Translations under genes and position numbers: made by a program | Shown: positions 29,248 through 38,545 of the stretch, piece after piece | Numbering within the stretch: position 1 is the stretch's first letter | How the letters are laid out: each line of letters begins with the position of its first letter | Notes under the pieces: model-generated | What the model saw: the letters and a program-made list of their open reading frames with translations, nothing else | The model's database searches: none | What the model was told of the DNA's origin: nothing | Assembly: GCF_001591605.1 (NCBI RefSeq) | Contig: NZ_BCVF01000006.1 | Coordinates: forward strand, 85,173 to 149,172 | DNA length: 64,000 nucleotides | Source: Bacillus badius NBRC 15713 | Lineage (GTDB): Bacteria > Bacillota > Bacilli > Bacillales > Domibacillaceae | Direction of reading: 5' to 3'

Positions 29248-30371
29248 AAGCGCTCACCAAAAATGAGAGCTGTCAGCTTTTCAGGATTAGGACGGACCAA
29301 ATCGTCCGGTACATTTTGCCCATTCGTTAAATAAGCTACTCCTTTGCCATATCGGCACATGACATTTATAATGGCGCCGCAGCTTGTCGTTTCATCCATT
29401 TTTGTAAAAATAAACTGTTCGATCGGCACAGTGGAAAACCGATCAATCACTGAATGAATATCCTGCTCTTTCGCGGTCAAGGAGAGCACCAAATAGTTCT
29501 TCATTTTTTCAAAAGGGATCGTTGCCTTCAATTCTCTGACGAATTGCTCCTCTAAGTAGTTTCGTCCAGCCGTATCGATGTACACGACATCGTATGCTTT
29601 AAACTTCTCAATAGCCGGCTTCATATCGGCTGGCTTATAAACTACCTCCACCGGAACCTTTAGTAAATCCCCATATGTTTTCAATTGCTCAATGGCGGCA
29701 ATCCGATACGTGTCAGTCGTAATAAAAGCGGTTTTAAGCTTTTTCTCGAGCACGCTTTCGGCCGCCATTTTGGCAAGCGTGGTCGTCTTGCCGACTCCTG
29801 TCGGCCCGACGATACTAATAAACTTTTTTGGAAGAGCCGCGTGCTCTTTTTGCAGCGGCGTGACTTTCTCAACCAGCCACTGCCGGCTCCATTCGTCTGC
29901 CGTTTTCTCAGTAACCTGTCCTTTTTCTTCCTTCCATTTTTCCAGAAGCAGCTGCTTCAGCTCTTGAATCAAGCCATCTTCCACTTCTTGTTTCTTCAGC
30001 TTGATCAGCGGCAGCTTCAACTCTTCCGGGTAGGCTTCCAATGAAAGCTGATCCGCCTTGGAAAACTGTTTGATTATTTCCTTCAGCTCGTTTAATTCCC
30101 TCTTTAATATCTCTTCGCTGCTTTTTTCTGTTTTCAGCGGCAATTCAGGCTTCCTCTTTACAGGAACCGCTTCTTGCGGGCGAACACTTTCCTGTGCCGG
30201 ATTCGGATCCACTGCTGCTACTACTTCCATTTTCTTCTTTTTGAACAGTCCTAAAAATCCTCCGGTATACACAGTTTTTGACTGTAAAATCACAGCCTGC
30301 TCCCCCAGCTCGGCACGGATTTTTTTCATCGCTTCCGGCATAGATGCTGCGGTGTATTTTTTTACTTTCAA
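29244..30371 (-). CDS. flhF: SRP-type GTPase FlhF
   Basis: FlhF is the third SRP GTPase, which sets where flagella are built. The 375-residue protein has the B domain start MKVKKYTAASMPEAMKKIRA, then an N domain. The G domain carries [18 protein letters not shown] (G1), TTDTYRIAAIEQLKTY (G2), YIDTAGRN (G3) and FTKMDETTSCG (G4). The start is a TTG whose codon overlaps the flhA stop (TTGA). The order flhA-flhF-flhG matches B. subtilis. Confidence 0.96.
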   Translation of the reverse strand: MKVKKYTAASMPEAMKKIRAELGEQAVILQSKTVYTGGFLGLFKKKKMEVVAAVDPNPAQESVRPQEAVPVKRKPELPLKTEKSSEEILKRELNELKEIIKQFSKADQLSLEAYPEELKLPLIKLKKQEVEDGLIQELKQLLLEKWKEEKGQVTEKTADEWSRQWLVEKVTPLQKEHAALPKKFISIVGPTGVGKTTTLAKMAAESVLEKKLKTAFITTDTYRIAAIEQLKTYGDLLKVPVEVVYKPADMKPAIEKFKAYDVVYIDTAGRNYLEEQFVRELKATIPFEKMKNYLVLSLTAKEQDIHSVIDRFSTVPIEQFIFTKMDETTSCGAIINVMCRYGKGVAYLTNGQNVPDDLVRPNPEKLTALIFGERL

Positions 30372-32404
30372 TCTAAGTTCACCACCCCTACACTTTGAAC
30401 TTCAACATTCGGTTCAAGTTCATTGTAAGATAAAATCGGCAATTGCGGAAAATACCGTTCAGCAAGCTGCCTGATATACATGCGGATAGCAGGCGAACAT
30501 AAAATGATCGGCGTCTGCTGCATGAAAGAAACCTGTTCGACTTGAGCGGCCATTGCCTCTAAGATCTGCTGAGAATCCATCGGGTCAAGCGACAAAAAGT
30601 TGCCGTGCTCTGTTTGCTGGACACTGTCAGCTACCCTTTTCTCCACCTGTCCGGATAAAGTAATTACTTTTAATGGCTCTCCCGGCTCAGCATACTGTCC
30701 GGTGATTTGCCGTGCCAGCGCTTGACGGACATATTCCGTCAATAAATCGGTGTCGGAAGTCATCTTTCCGAAGTCAGCCAGCGTTTCAAAAATGACTGGC
30801 AAGTTTCGGATGGAGATGTTTTCTTTTAAAAGCTTAGCAAGAACTTTTTGAACTTCTCCCACTGTCAGCGGATTTGGCGTTACTTCCTCTGCCAGAATTG
30901 GATAGGATTCTTTTAAATGTTCAATTAGCTGCTGTGTTTCCTGGCGTCCAAGCAATTCGTGAGCATTTGCTTTAATCACTTCTGTTAAATGGGTGGACAC
31001 AACACTCGGCGGGTCAACAACCGTGTATCCTAAGATCTCAGCCTGTTCCTTCATTTCTTCTGTAATCCATTTCGCCGGAAGGCCAAATGATGGTTCCACC
31101 GTGTCGATTCCTTCAACGGACTCATCATCTTCCCCTGGACTCATAGCCAGATAATGATCAAGCAGCAGATCGCCGGAAGCCATTACACTCCCTTTTATTT
31201 TGATGCGATACTCATTCGGCTGCAGCTGGATGTTATCGCGGATCCGGACAACCGGAATCACAAGGCCAAGCTCAATTGCCAGCTGGCGCCGGATCATCAC
31301 CACCCGATCAAGCAAATCACCGCCCTGGCTGGCATCTGCCAGAGGAATCAGCCCATAGCCGAACTCAAATTCAATCGGATCAATATTTAATAAGTTCACG
31401 ACACTTTCCGGACTTTTTAATTCCTCTGTTTCCATTTCCTCTTCTGCCTCAAATAGATCGATCTCTTCTTTTTCAGGTGAACGCTGGAGCATATAGCCTC
31501 CGAGAGCAAGAGCACCGGCAATTGGAATCGTTAAGATGTCATTAATTGGCGTTGCCAGACCCAACAAGAAAATCGTTCCGCCAGCTACGTAGAGCATCAT
31601 TGGAAAAGCTAGGAGCTGAGACATAATGTCTTCTCCCAGATTGCCGGTAGAAGCTGCTCGTGTAACGACAATACCAGTTGCTGTTGAAATCAAAAGGGCC
31701 GGTACTTGAGAAACAATGCCATCGCCTACTGTCAGCAGTGAATAGCGAGTCGCCGCTTCAGCTGCCGGCAACCCCTGCTGAACAACACCGATAATCATCC
31801 CAAAGATTAAGTTAATGATAACAATGATGATACCGGCGATCGCATCCCCTTTAACGAACTTTGTTGCACCGTCCATCGCGCCATAAAAGTCAGATTCCCG
31901 GCTGACCTTTTCCCGCCGTTCTCTTGCTTCCTGTTCAGAAATCATGCCGGCATTCAAATCTGCGTCAATACTCATTTGCTTTCCGGGCATCGCATCAAGT
32001 GTAAAACGTGCAGCTACTTCCGATACACGCTCTGACCCTTTCGTAATGACGATAAATTGAATGATAATTAAAATTAAAAAGACAACCATCCCGACGACAA
32101 CGTTTCCGCCGACAACGAATGTTCCAAACGTTTCAACGACGCCCCCTGCTTCGCCTTTGCTTAAGATTGAGCGCGTCGTGGAGACATTGAGCCCCAGCCG
32201 AAACAGCGTCAGCAATAAGAGCAAGGACGGAAATACAGAGAACTCCAGTGCTTCTCTCATATTCATCGAAATAAGCAGCACCAAAAGCGCAAGAGAAATA
32301 TTTATAATAATTAACACACTCAGCAGCCACGACGGCAGCGGAATGATGAGCATAGCCACAATTAAAATTACACTTAACAATACGGAGACGTCTCTTGCTT
32401 TCAT
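30368..32404 (-). CDS. flhA: flagellar export gate protein FlhA
   Basis: FlhA is the main ion-conducting ring of the flagellar type III export gate. The 678-residue protein has about eight membrane segments in residues 1-320, with the conserved cytoplasmic-loop motif FTLDAMPGKQMSIDADLNAG (FHIPEP signature region). A soluble C-terminal domain binds substrates and chaperones. The ATG at 32404 has a GGGAGAG site; an earlier in-frame start overlaps that site. It follows flhB by 24 bases. Confidence 0.97.
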   Translation of the reverse strand: MKARDVSVLLSVILIVAMLIIPLPSWLLSVLIIINISLALLVLLISMNMREALEFSVFPSLLLLLTLFRLGLNVSTTRSILSKGEAGGVVETFGTFVVGGNVVVGMVVFLILIIIQFIVITKGSERVSEVAARFTLDAMPGKQMSIDADLNAGMISEQEARERREKVSRESDFYGAMDGATKFVKGDAIAGIIIVIINLIFGMIIGVVQQGLPAAEAATRYSLLTVGDGIVSQVPALLISTATGIVVTRAASTGNLGEDIMSQLLAFPMMLYVAGGTIFLLGLATPINDILTIPIAGALALGGYMLQRSPEKEEIDLFEAEEEMETEELKSPESVVNLLNIDPIEFEFGYGLIPLADASQGGDLLDRVVMIRRQLAIELGLVIPVVRIRDNIQLQPNEYRIKIKGSVMASGDLLLDHYLAMSPGEDDESVEGIDTVEPSFGLPAKWITEEMKEQAEILGYTVVDPPSVVSTHLTEVIKANAHELLGRQETQQLIEHLKESYPILAEEVTPNPLTVGEVQKVLAKLLKENISIRNLPVIFETLADFGKMTSDTDLLTEYVRQALARQITGQYAEPGEPLKVITLSGQVEKRVADSVQQTEHGNFLSLDPMDSQQILEAMAAQVEQVSFMQQTPIILCSPAIRMYIRQLAERYFPQLPILSYNELEPNVEVQSVGVVNLD

Positions 32405-32428
32405 TTCTCTCTCTCCCAACAACAAAAC

Positions 32429-33511
32429 TTACAATTTATTTTTTATTCGGTAGACATACGCCAGAATTTCAGCCACCGCTTTAAAAAACTCTTCCGGAAT
32501 CGGCTGGCCTACTTCCGCCTGGTCATAAAGCGACCTTGCCAACGGTCGGTTTTCAATTAACTCAACCTCATTCTCTCCGGCGATATACTTTATTTTCTGA
32601 GCAAGGTAATCCACCCCTTTTGCTACGACGACCGGGGCATCTGCCTGCTCTTCATCATATTTTAAGGCGATTGCATAATGGGTCGGATTCGTAATGACAA
32701 CGTCCGCCTGGGGCACCTCCTGCATCATCCGGCCCATCGCCATTTCCCGCTGGCGCTGTTTAATTTTCGACTTAATGAGCGGATCACCCTCGATGTTTTT
32801 ATATTCATCTTTAATATCCTGCTTGGACATGCGAATGCTTTTTTCGAAATCATACTTTTGATATAAAAAATCAAGAAGCGCCAAGAAAAGCAGCGCGGCG
32901 GAGGCGGCCGCTCCCATCTGCAATGTCAATATTCCAACAGTTTGCAACGCATCCGCCGTGGACTTAAATGAAAGCTTTAGCACATCCTCAATATTTGACC
33001 AAAGAATAAAAAACGTAATAGCGCCAACAAAGGTGATTTTCAACATCGACTTCAGCAGTTCCACCAAAGCCCTGACAGCAAAGATTCTTTTAAATCCTTT
33101 AATCGGATCCAGCTTCTCAAGCTTGGGCTTCAATGGTTCTCCCGTGAACAAAAAGCCTACCTGCATATAGTTCGCTACGAGTCCGGCTAGAAGAGCCACC
33201 AGCATTACCGGGCCTAGTATATATACCAGCTGCTCCATAATTTCGAGAACAATGACCTTCAAATTGGCCTCTGTAACTGGCATCGTAAGATAATACTGTA
33301 ATGAATGCTGAAATAGATGAAGAATGCCTTTTCCTATAAACGAAGCTCCGACAAATAAAAAGCCAAACAACGCTAGTAAACTGACCGCTGTCGTCACATC
33401 CTGGCTTTTGGCCACTTGCCCTTTTTTACGGGAATCCTGCCTTTTCTTCGGAGTGGCTTTTTCTGTTTTCTCTCCGGCGAAAAATTGGAGATCTAGTTTC
33501 AAATTTTCCAA
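32429..33511 (-). CDS. flhB: flagellar export switch protein FlhB
   Basis: FlhB sets the export switch from hook to filament substrates through self-cleavage at Asn-Pro. The 360-residue protein has the FAGEKTEKATPKKRQDSRKKG start, four membrane segments (about 35-210), and the NPTH cleavage motif at 275-278 (VVITNPTHYAIALKY). A complete C-terminal domain ends IPEEFFKAVAEILAYVYRI. The start is a TTG with GGAGGGG just upstream. A second, free-standing copy of the C-terminal domain is encoded near the other end of the window (ylqH). Confidence 0.97.
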   Translation of the reverse strand: MENLKLDLQFFAGEKTEKATPKKRQDSRKKGQVAKSQDVTTAVSLLALFGFLFVGASFIGKGILHLFQHSLQYYLTMPVTEANLKVIVLEIMEQLVYILGPVMLVALLAGLVANYMQVGFLFTGEPLKPKLEKLDPIKGFKRIFAVRALVELLKSMLKITFVGAITFFILWSNIEDVLKLSFKSTADALQTVGILTLQMGAAASAALLFLALLDFLYQKYDFEKSIRMSKQDIKDEYKNIEGDPLIKSKIKQRQREMAMGRMMQEVPQADVVITNPTHYAIALKYDEEQADAPVVVAKGVDYLAQKIKYIAGENEVELIENRPLARSLYDQAEVGQPIPEEFFKAVAEILAYVYRIKNKL

Positions 33512-33512
33512 T

Positions 33513-34289
33513 TCAGGCCCCTCCCAGCAGCGACATCACATCACGCATCGTATACAGCATCAGCTCAAACAGCTTTTGAATCACTGTAAACATCAGCCCA
33601 ATTACTACCGTCATGACGATAAATGCGACACCGATTTTCACAGGAAACCCCACTACAAAGATGTTTAGCTGCGGTACAGTCCGAGCCACGATCCCCAATG
33701 CGACATCCACTAAAAATAGCGTGGCTACCACGGGCATAGACATTTGAAAAGCAATCAAAAACATCGAGCTAAACGCCCGGCTCATATATCCGGCGAGGCT
33801 GCCGCTATCGAAATGAAGCGACAACTGATCAATAGGAACATATTGATAACTGTAAAAAATGCCATCTAGCATCAAATGGTGTCCATTGAGCGCCAGCAGT
33901 AATAATAAAGCGAACATATACAAGTACTGCCCCATCAGCGGGCTTTGTGTCCCGGATTGCGGGTCAATCACATTGGCGATAGCAAAACCCATCTGAAAGT
34001 CAATCAATCCTCCGGCAATTTGTATAGCCGCTATCATCATATAAGCGGATAAGCCAATGAGCAAACCGACAAGCGCTTCCTTTAAAATTAACAAAAAGTA
34101 TCTGCCATCAATCTCAAGCGGACCGACATCCATCGTGTAATACATCATCCAGGCAAGCAGAACAGCCAAGCCAATTCGGTGCATCGCCGGTATGGACCGA
34201 TGAGAGAATAACGGCATTGTTATAAAGAAAGTGGAAACCCGGACGATAATTAATAATAAGACAGAAAAATGAGGTACTATTTCTTCCAT
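33513..34289 (-). CDS. fliR: flagellar export gate protein FliR
   Basis: FliR forms the FliP5Q4R1 export pore. The 258-residue protein is almost wholly membrane segments and includes VGLLIGLSAYMMIAAIQIAG and IDFQMGFAIANVIDPQSGTQ, family-typical. It ends one base before the flhB start and is not fused to FlhB. It follows fliQ by four bases. Confidence 0.95.
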   Translation of the reverse strand: MEEIVPHFSVLLLIIVRVSTFFITMPLFSHRSIPAMHRIGLAVLLAWMMYYTMDVGPLEIDGRYFLLILKEALVGLLIGLSAYMMIAAIQIAGGLIDFQMGFAIANVIDPQSGTQSPLMGQYLYMFALLLLLALNGHHLMLDGIFYSYQYVPIDQLSLHFDSGSLAGYMSRAFSSMFLIAFQMSMPVVATLFLVDVALGIVARTVPQLNIFVVGFPVKIGVAFIVMTVVIGLMFTVIQKLFELMLYTMRDVMSLLGGA

Positions 34290-34293
34290 TCCA

Positions 34294-34563
34294 TCAACCT
34301 ACAAATCTAGTTAAATTCGTAAATATATCAAGCGTGTAAGAAAGCATTTTGCTGAGCATCCACGGCCCGAAGAAAATTAATCCAACTAAAACAGCAACAA
34401 TCTTCGGAATAAATGCCAGTGTCTGCTCCTGAATTTGCGTTGTCGCCTGAAAAATGCTCACTGCCAGCCCAACGACAAGCGCAATTAACAAGAGCGGGCC
34501 GCAAACAATAATTGTTGTATAAACCCCTTTTTCTGCCAAGGAAATAACCATTTCAGAATTCAT
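34294..34563 (-). CDS. fliQ: flagellar export gate protein FliQ
   Basis: FliQ is an 89-residue, two-helix membrane protein of the export pore. It shows the family pattern MNSEMVISLAEKGVYTTI, VSIFQATTQIQEQTLAFIPK and VGLIFFGPWMLSKML. It lies between fliP and fliR in the conserved order. Confidence 0.95.
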   Translation of the reverse strand: MNSEMVISLAEKGVYTTIIVCGPLLLIALVVGLAVSIFQATTQIQEQTLAFIPKIVAVLVGLIFFGPWMLSKMLSYTLDIFTNLTRFVG

Positions 34564-34575
34564 TGTTCCACCTAC

Positions 34576-35241
34576 TTAAAAGCTTTTCAGCAAAGATTGG
34601 ATGACTAGATACCAGCCATCAACAAGAACGAAGAGCAGAATCTTAAAAGGAAGAGAAATCATAACCGGCGGAAGCATCATCATCCCCATCGACATTAAAA
34701 TACTGGCAACTACCATATCAATAACGAGGAACGGAATAAAAATCATAAAACCAATTTGAAATGCTGTTTTAATTTCACTTAAAGCGAATGCCGGGACAAG
34801 CGAGGTTAAAGGAATGTCTTCCACCGTTTCAGGACGCTCAGCCCCTGAATAATTTAAAAACAATTCTAAATCCTTCTGTCTCGTATGCTCACTCATAAAA
34901 TCTTTTAAAGGGATACTGGCCTTATCGTATGCCTGCTCCAAGTTAATCTCTTCATTAAATAACGGTGTGAGCGCTTCGTCATTTATTTCCTGGAATACCG
35001 GTGCCATAATGAAAAAGGTTAAAAACAGCGAAAGACCGATCAATACTTGCGTCGGCGGCATTTGCTGTGTGGCAAGCGCTGATCTGACGAACGACAGCAC
35101 AATGATAATGCGGGTAAAACAAGTCATTAAAATTAAAATGCTCGGTGCAAGCGACAGCACGGTCAGCAGCAGGAAGAGCTTAACCGATGTTGATACATTG
35201 TCAGGAGAACTGTTATTAAAAAACTCCATAAACTCATTCAT
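34576..35241 (-). CDS. fliP: flagellar export gate protein FliP
   Basis: FliP forms most of the export pore. The 221-residue protein shows APSILILMTCFTRIIIVLSF, RSALATQQMPPTQVLIGLSL, IPFLVIDMVVASILMSMGMM and PFKILLFVLVDGWYLVIQSL, all hallmark FliP/SctR segments. No long signal peptide is obvious, as in the Bacillus protein. It overlaps fliO by eight bases. Confidence 0.96.
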   Translation of the reverse strand: MNEFMEFFNNSSPDNVSTSVKLFLLLTVLSLAPSILILMTCFTRIIIVLSFVRSALATQQMPPTQVLIGLSLFLTFFIMAPVFQEINDEALTPLFNEEINLEQAYDKASIPLKDFMSEHTRQKDLELFLNYSGAERPETVEDIPLTSLVPAFALSEIKTAFQIGFMIFIPFLVIDMVVASILMSMGMMMLPPVMISLPFKILLFVLVDGWYLVIQSLLKSF

Positions 35242-35929
35242 CTTGCTTCTTCTCCCTGTTGTTCATTTTAGAAATGGTTTGCTGGCGCGATTGTTTCAGC
35301 TCGCTTAATTTACCTGCTAGTATTTGTTTAAAGGGATCCTGCTTTTCATTGTCCCTCTCTTCTTTTCCTTTTCGCTTGTTCATCAGCCTTGTGACTATAT
35401 CCTGTGGCTGAAGCATTTGCTCGGCTTGGTTATTATAGTGGTCAACAAAGCGGGCTAATTCGGTTTCGTCATTAATTTCCTTGAGCAATTCAATGTTTTC
35501 TCCGACTCCGACAATAAGGATCCTGTCGCCAACTTTCACCATCTGGATCGACCGGTTGCCTCCAAGCGGAGTTCCCCCTAAATGCTGGATTAATTTCGAT
35601 TGCTGATAAGAACGGCTTTTCTGGTTAACAAAGCGGAGTAAAAAATAAATAAGAGCAAGGACAAAAATTAACGCGCCTATCATTTTTACAAAATCCCAAA
35701 TTGTTACTCCTACTGTCTTCTCGGCTTCTAATTGCTGGTTTTGACTGCCTTGCTTTTCCTTCTTCGGCTGTTCTTTTTGCTGCCCGCATTTTTCAGGGCT
35801 TTGCAAACAGTCCTTTACGTTATTGTCAAATGGCTCTGCTTGCGCGACAGAAACATTGCCTGCAAACAGAGCCATAGTGAAGAGGATGAAAGCGAAAGGC
35901 TTAAAAAGTTGTCTGATCAAATAATGCAC
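35234..35929 (-). CDS. fliO: flagellar export gate assembly protein FliO (FliZ)
   Basis: FliO helps assemble the FliP ring; the B. subtilis gene is also called fliZ. The 231-residue protein has a probable signal peptide (positive start, FAFILFTMALFAGN, cleavage after AQA near residue 31) and an exported stretch with two cysteines (about 42 and 48). One membrane segment follows (WDFVKMIGALIFVLALIYFL), then the cytoplasmic FliO domain with GGNRSIQMVKVGDRILIVGV. The start is a GTG. It lies between cheY and fliP. Confidence 0.9.
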   Translation of the reverse strand: MHYLIRQLFKPFAFILFTMALFAGNVSVAQAEPFDNNVKDCLQSPEKCGQQKEQPKKEKQGSQNQQLEAEKTVGVTIWDFVKMIGALIFVLALIYFLLRFVNQKSRSYQQSKLIQHLGGTPLGGNRSIQMVKVGDRILIVGVGENIELLKEINDETELARFVDHYNNQAEQMLQPQDIVTRLMNKRKGKEERDNEKQDPFKQILAGKLSELKQSRQQTISKMNNREKKQDE

Positions 35930-35939
35930 CTTCTTAAGC

Positions 35940-36302
35940 TTATGCTAGTGTTTTGGAGATTGCCTCAATGACGCGGTCAGGCTGAAATGGTTTGACAATG
36001 AAGCCCTTGGCTCCTGCCTGAATGGCGTCAATAACCATTGACTGTTGTCCCATAGCAGAACACATAATGATTCTGGCATTCGGGTCATCTGCCTTGATTT
36101 CTTTCAAAGCGGAGATTCCATCTTTTTCAGGCATGGTAATATCCATTGTGACTAAATCAGGCTTCAGCTCTTTATATTTCTCAACGGCCTGTGCCCCGTC
36201 AGATGCTTCCCCGACGACTTCAAATCCGTTCTTGGTAAGAATGTCTTTAATCATCATGCGCATAAACGCAGCATCGTCTACAACTAGAATGCGGTTTCCC
36301 AT
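35940..36302 (-). CDS. cheY: chemotaxis response regulator CheY
   Basis: CheY-P binds the flagellar switch; in Bacillus it promotes counter-clockwise rotation. The 120-residue single receiver has acidic residues Asp9/Asp10, phospho-acceptor Asp54 (LVTMDITMPEKDG), IIMCSAMGQQSMV with the switch serine, and the conserved lysine in GFIVKPFQPDR. The ATG at 36302 has a GGGGG site nine bases upstream. It sits beside its binding partners fliM and fliY. Confidence 0.96.
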   Translation of the reverse strand: MGNRILVVDDAAFMRMMIKDILTKNGFEVVGEASDGAQAVEKYKELKPDLVTMDITMPEKDGISALKEIKADDPNARIIMCSAMGQQSMVIDAIQAGAKGFIVKPFQPDRVIEAISKTLA

Positions 36303-36324
36303 GGTCACTAACCCCCAAAATAAA

Positions 36325-37518
36325 TTAGTTTAAATTTTTTAAACGGTCGCTCTGACTTAAAATATCTGTAATTCGAACGCCGAAGTTTTCTTCAATAACT
36401 ACTACTTCTCCTTTAGCTATCAGCCGGCTGTTGACAAGAATATCAACCGGTTCACCTGCCAATTTATCCAATTCAATGATAGACCCGGCAGACAAATCAA
36501 GAATATCCTTCACAGATTTGCTTGTTCTTCCGAGCTCTACAGTTACTTGTAATGGAATATCCAGCAGCATATTTAAATTGCGGGCTTCATGCTCCTGCAG
36601 CGGTGCCGGCTCAAATGACGCAAAAGAAGCTGGCTGGACATTGACAGCTGGCTGTTGCACCGCTGCACTTGCCTGTTGTCTGTTCACTTGCATCAGCGGC
36701 TGCTTCTGTTCAGATGAAGCAGAAGGCATCGGCTGTCCAGCGCTTTGGAGTGGCTTGCCCGGCTCTGGCTGTGTTTTAGGAGCTTCCATCATTTCTGTTG
36801 CCGCTGCTTGTTCTTTCACTGAAGGGTTCATTAATTCATGAACGAGCTCTTTCGCGAATTCCAATGGAACAAGTTGCATAATATTGGAATCAATTAGGTT
36901 GCCAATCGTCAGCCGGAAAGAGATTTTCACAAGCAGCTCTTGGCTATTGATGGTCTCTTCGCCTTTTCCTACATTCAAATCCATTAAACCGATCGAAGGC
37001 GGTGAAATATCCACTCGTTTATTAAAAATGGTGGACATTGACGTTGCCGCCGAGCCCATTATTTGATTCATCGCTTCCTGTACAGCGCTCAGCTGAATTT
37101 CCCCTAAAGTCGCATCCGGGTTTGTACCATCTCCTCCAAGCATTAAATCGGCGATAATGGCTGCATCTGTCTGTTTAATAACGAGCAGGTTCGTCGCTCC
37201 TGTAAATCCCTCTGTATATTCCACTTCAATGGCTACATAAGGGTGAGGAAACTCATTTTTTAAATTTTGCCGGTCAATAATGCTAACGGTTGGCGTAGTA
37301 ATCTCTACTTTTTGATTTAACAAACTGGACAATGCTGTAGCCGAACTTCCAAATGAAATGTTACCGATTTCGCCGAGGGTATCCTGCTCGAAAGAGTCGA
37401 CATACATTTCGGTGTCTACTGCAGTCGGTTCTATTACTTCTTCGCTCTCTTTATTTTCATCTGCTGTGCCTTTTAACAAGGCATCAATTTCTTCTTGAGA
37501 AAGCATGCCGTCACCCAT
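36325..37518 (-). CDS. fliY: flagellar switch phosphatase FliY
   Basis: FliY is the Bacillus-type switch protein: a CheY-P phosphatase fused to a FliN domain. The 397-residue protein starts with the CheY-P-binding peptide LSQEEIDALLKGT. The CheC-like domain follows, with two phosphatase helices (DTLGEIGNISFGSSATALSS, LSAVQEAMNQIMGSAATSMS). A Gln/Pro/Ala-rich linker (about 245-310) leads to a C-terminal FliN domain (LLDIPLQVTVELGRTSKSVK). Several ATGs lie close together; the one at 37518 leaves room for the GGGGGGAG site. Confidence 0.96.
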   Translation of the reverse strand: MGDGMLSQEEIDALLKGTADENKESEEVIEPTAVDTEMYVDSFEQDTLGEIGNISFGSSATALSSLLNQKVEITTPTVSIIDRQNLKNEFPHPYVAIEVEYTEGFTGATNLLVIKQTDAAIIADLMLGGDGTNPDATLGEIQLSAVQEAMNQIMGSAATSMSTIFNKRVDISPPSIGLMDLNVGKGEETINSQELLVKISFRLTIGNLIDSNIMQLVPLEFAKELVHELMNPSVKEQAAATEMMEAPKTQPEPGKPLQSAGQPMPSASSEQKQPLMQVNRQQASAAVQQPAVNVQPASFASFEPAPLQEHEARNLNMLLDIPLQVTVELGRTSKSVKDILDLSAGSIIELDKLAGEPVDILVNSRLIAKGEVVVIEENFGVRITDILSQSDRLKNLN

Positions 37519-37544
37519 GATCCTCATCTCCCCCCTTGAAATCA

Positions 37545-38513
37545 TCAAGAATTTGGATTGCCATTTTTTTTATTCAACTTTCCAGCCTGGGCCGTAAACT
37601 TTGGAATATCACTCACTTTTACAATTAAAGGCTCATCGATACGCTTTTCAAGCTCGATAACATCTCCAATGGAAAGCGCCAAAAATTCTTCAATGGTAAT
37701 GCTCGTTCCGCCAAGTTCTGACACAACTGGAACTTCTGCTTTTTGAATTCGTTTTTGTAAGTTTTCAAGTTCTTCCGGCTCCCTTTCCTTCCTGTCCGGA
37801 TTTTGCATCCAGTAATGAACAGAAAGTTTCGGTATAACCGGCTCTAAAACAACATGCGGGAGACAAATATTGATCATCCCGGTCGTTTCACCGATAGTCG
37901 TATCCAATGATATCACAACCACTGTTTCATTCGGAGATACCATCTGCAAAAATTGCGGATTTACCTCGAAGTTTGTCATCAACGGGTCGATATCAACGAT
38001 ATTAGACCACGCCTCCCGGTAATGTTCAAATGCCCGTTCAAATACACTGGACATAATCTTTGTTTCTATCTCTGTCAATCCTTCAATATTGTTTATGCTT
38101 TCCCCGCGACCGCCAAGCAATCTGTCTAAAACCGCGTAAGCAATATTCGGATTTACCTCCATCAGAACGTGGCCGTCTAGAGGCGGAACCTCGAATACAT
38201 TAAGTACGGTCATATTGGGGATGGAACGGATGAATTCTTCATAGGGAATTTGATCCGTTGAGGCGACCGAAATCTGCACGAATGTCCGCAGCTGAGCTGA
38301 AAAGAACGTCGTTAAAATGCGGGCAAAGTTGTCATGCATCCTTGTAAGGCTGCGGATTTGATCTTTGGAAAAACGAAGCGCCCTTTTAAAATCGTAAACT
38401 TTAACTCTCTTTTCCTGCTCTTCCTTTTTCAGCTCATCAGCATCCATCTCCCCTGTAGAAAGGGCGGACAGCAGGGCGTCTATTTCATTCTGCGATAAAA
38501 CCTCTCCCGACAT
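37545..38513 (-). CDS. fliM: flagellar motor switch protein FliM
   Basis: FliM forms the C-ring wall and receives CheY-P. The 322-residue protein begins MSGEVLSQNEIDALLSAL, the CheY-P-binding peptide also present in FliY. The middle domain has DKDQIRSLTRMHDNFAR-like FSKDQIRSLTRMHDNFARIL and LVHLLGGRGES-like AVLDRLLGGRGESINN. The C-terminal FliN-like domain contains SELGGTSITIEEFLALSIGD. GGAGG precedes the ATG. It lies between fliL and fliY. Confidence 0.97.
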   Translation of the reverse strand: MSGEVLSQNEIDALLSALSTGEMDADELKKEEQEKRVKVYDFKRALRFSKDQIRSLTRMHDNFARILTTFFSAQLRTFVQISVASTDQIPYEEFIRSIPNMTVLNVFEVPPLDGHVLMEVNPNIAYAVLDRLLGGRGESINNIEGLTEIETKIMSSVFERAFEHYREAWSNIVDIDPLMTNFEVNPQFLQMVSPNETVVVISLDTTIGETTGMINICLPHVVLEPVIPKLSVHYWMQNPDRKEREPEELENLQKRIQKAEVPVVSELGGTSITIEEFLALSIGDVIELEKRIDEPLIVKVSDIPKFTAQAGKLNKKNGNPNS

Positions 38514-38545
38514 ACTGTCACCTCCATCAAATAGATTGTCATGTG

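Noticed and set aside
29349..29356. Exact GCCGATAT on the minus strand inside flhF
   Set aside because: The nearest TAAA is only eight bases upstream, so spacing does not fit sigma-D, and the bases encode conserved FlhF residues.
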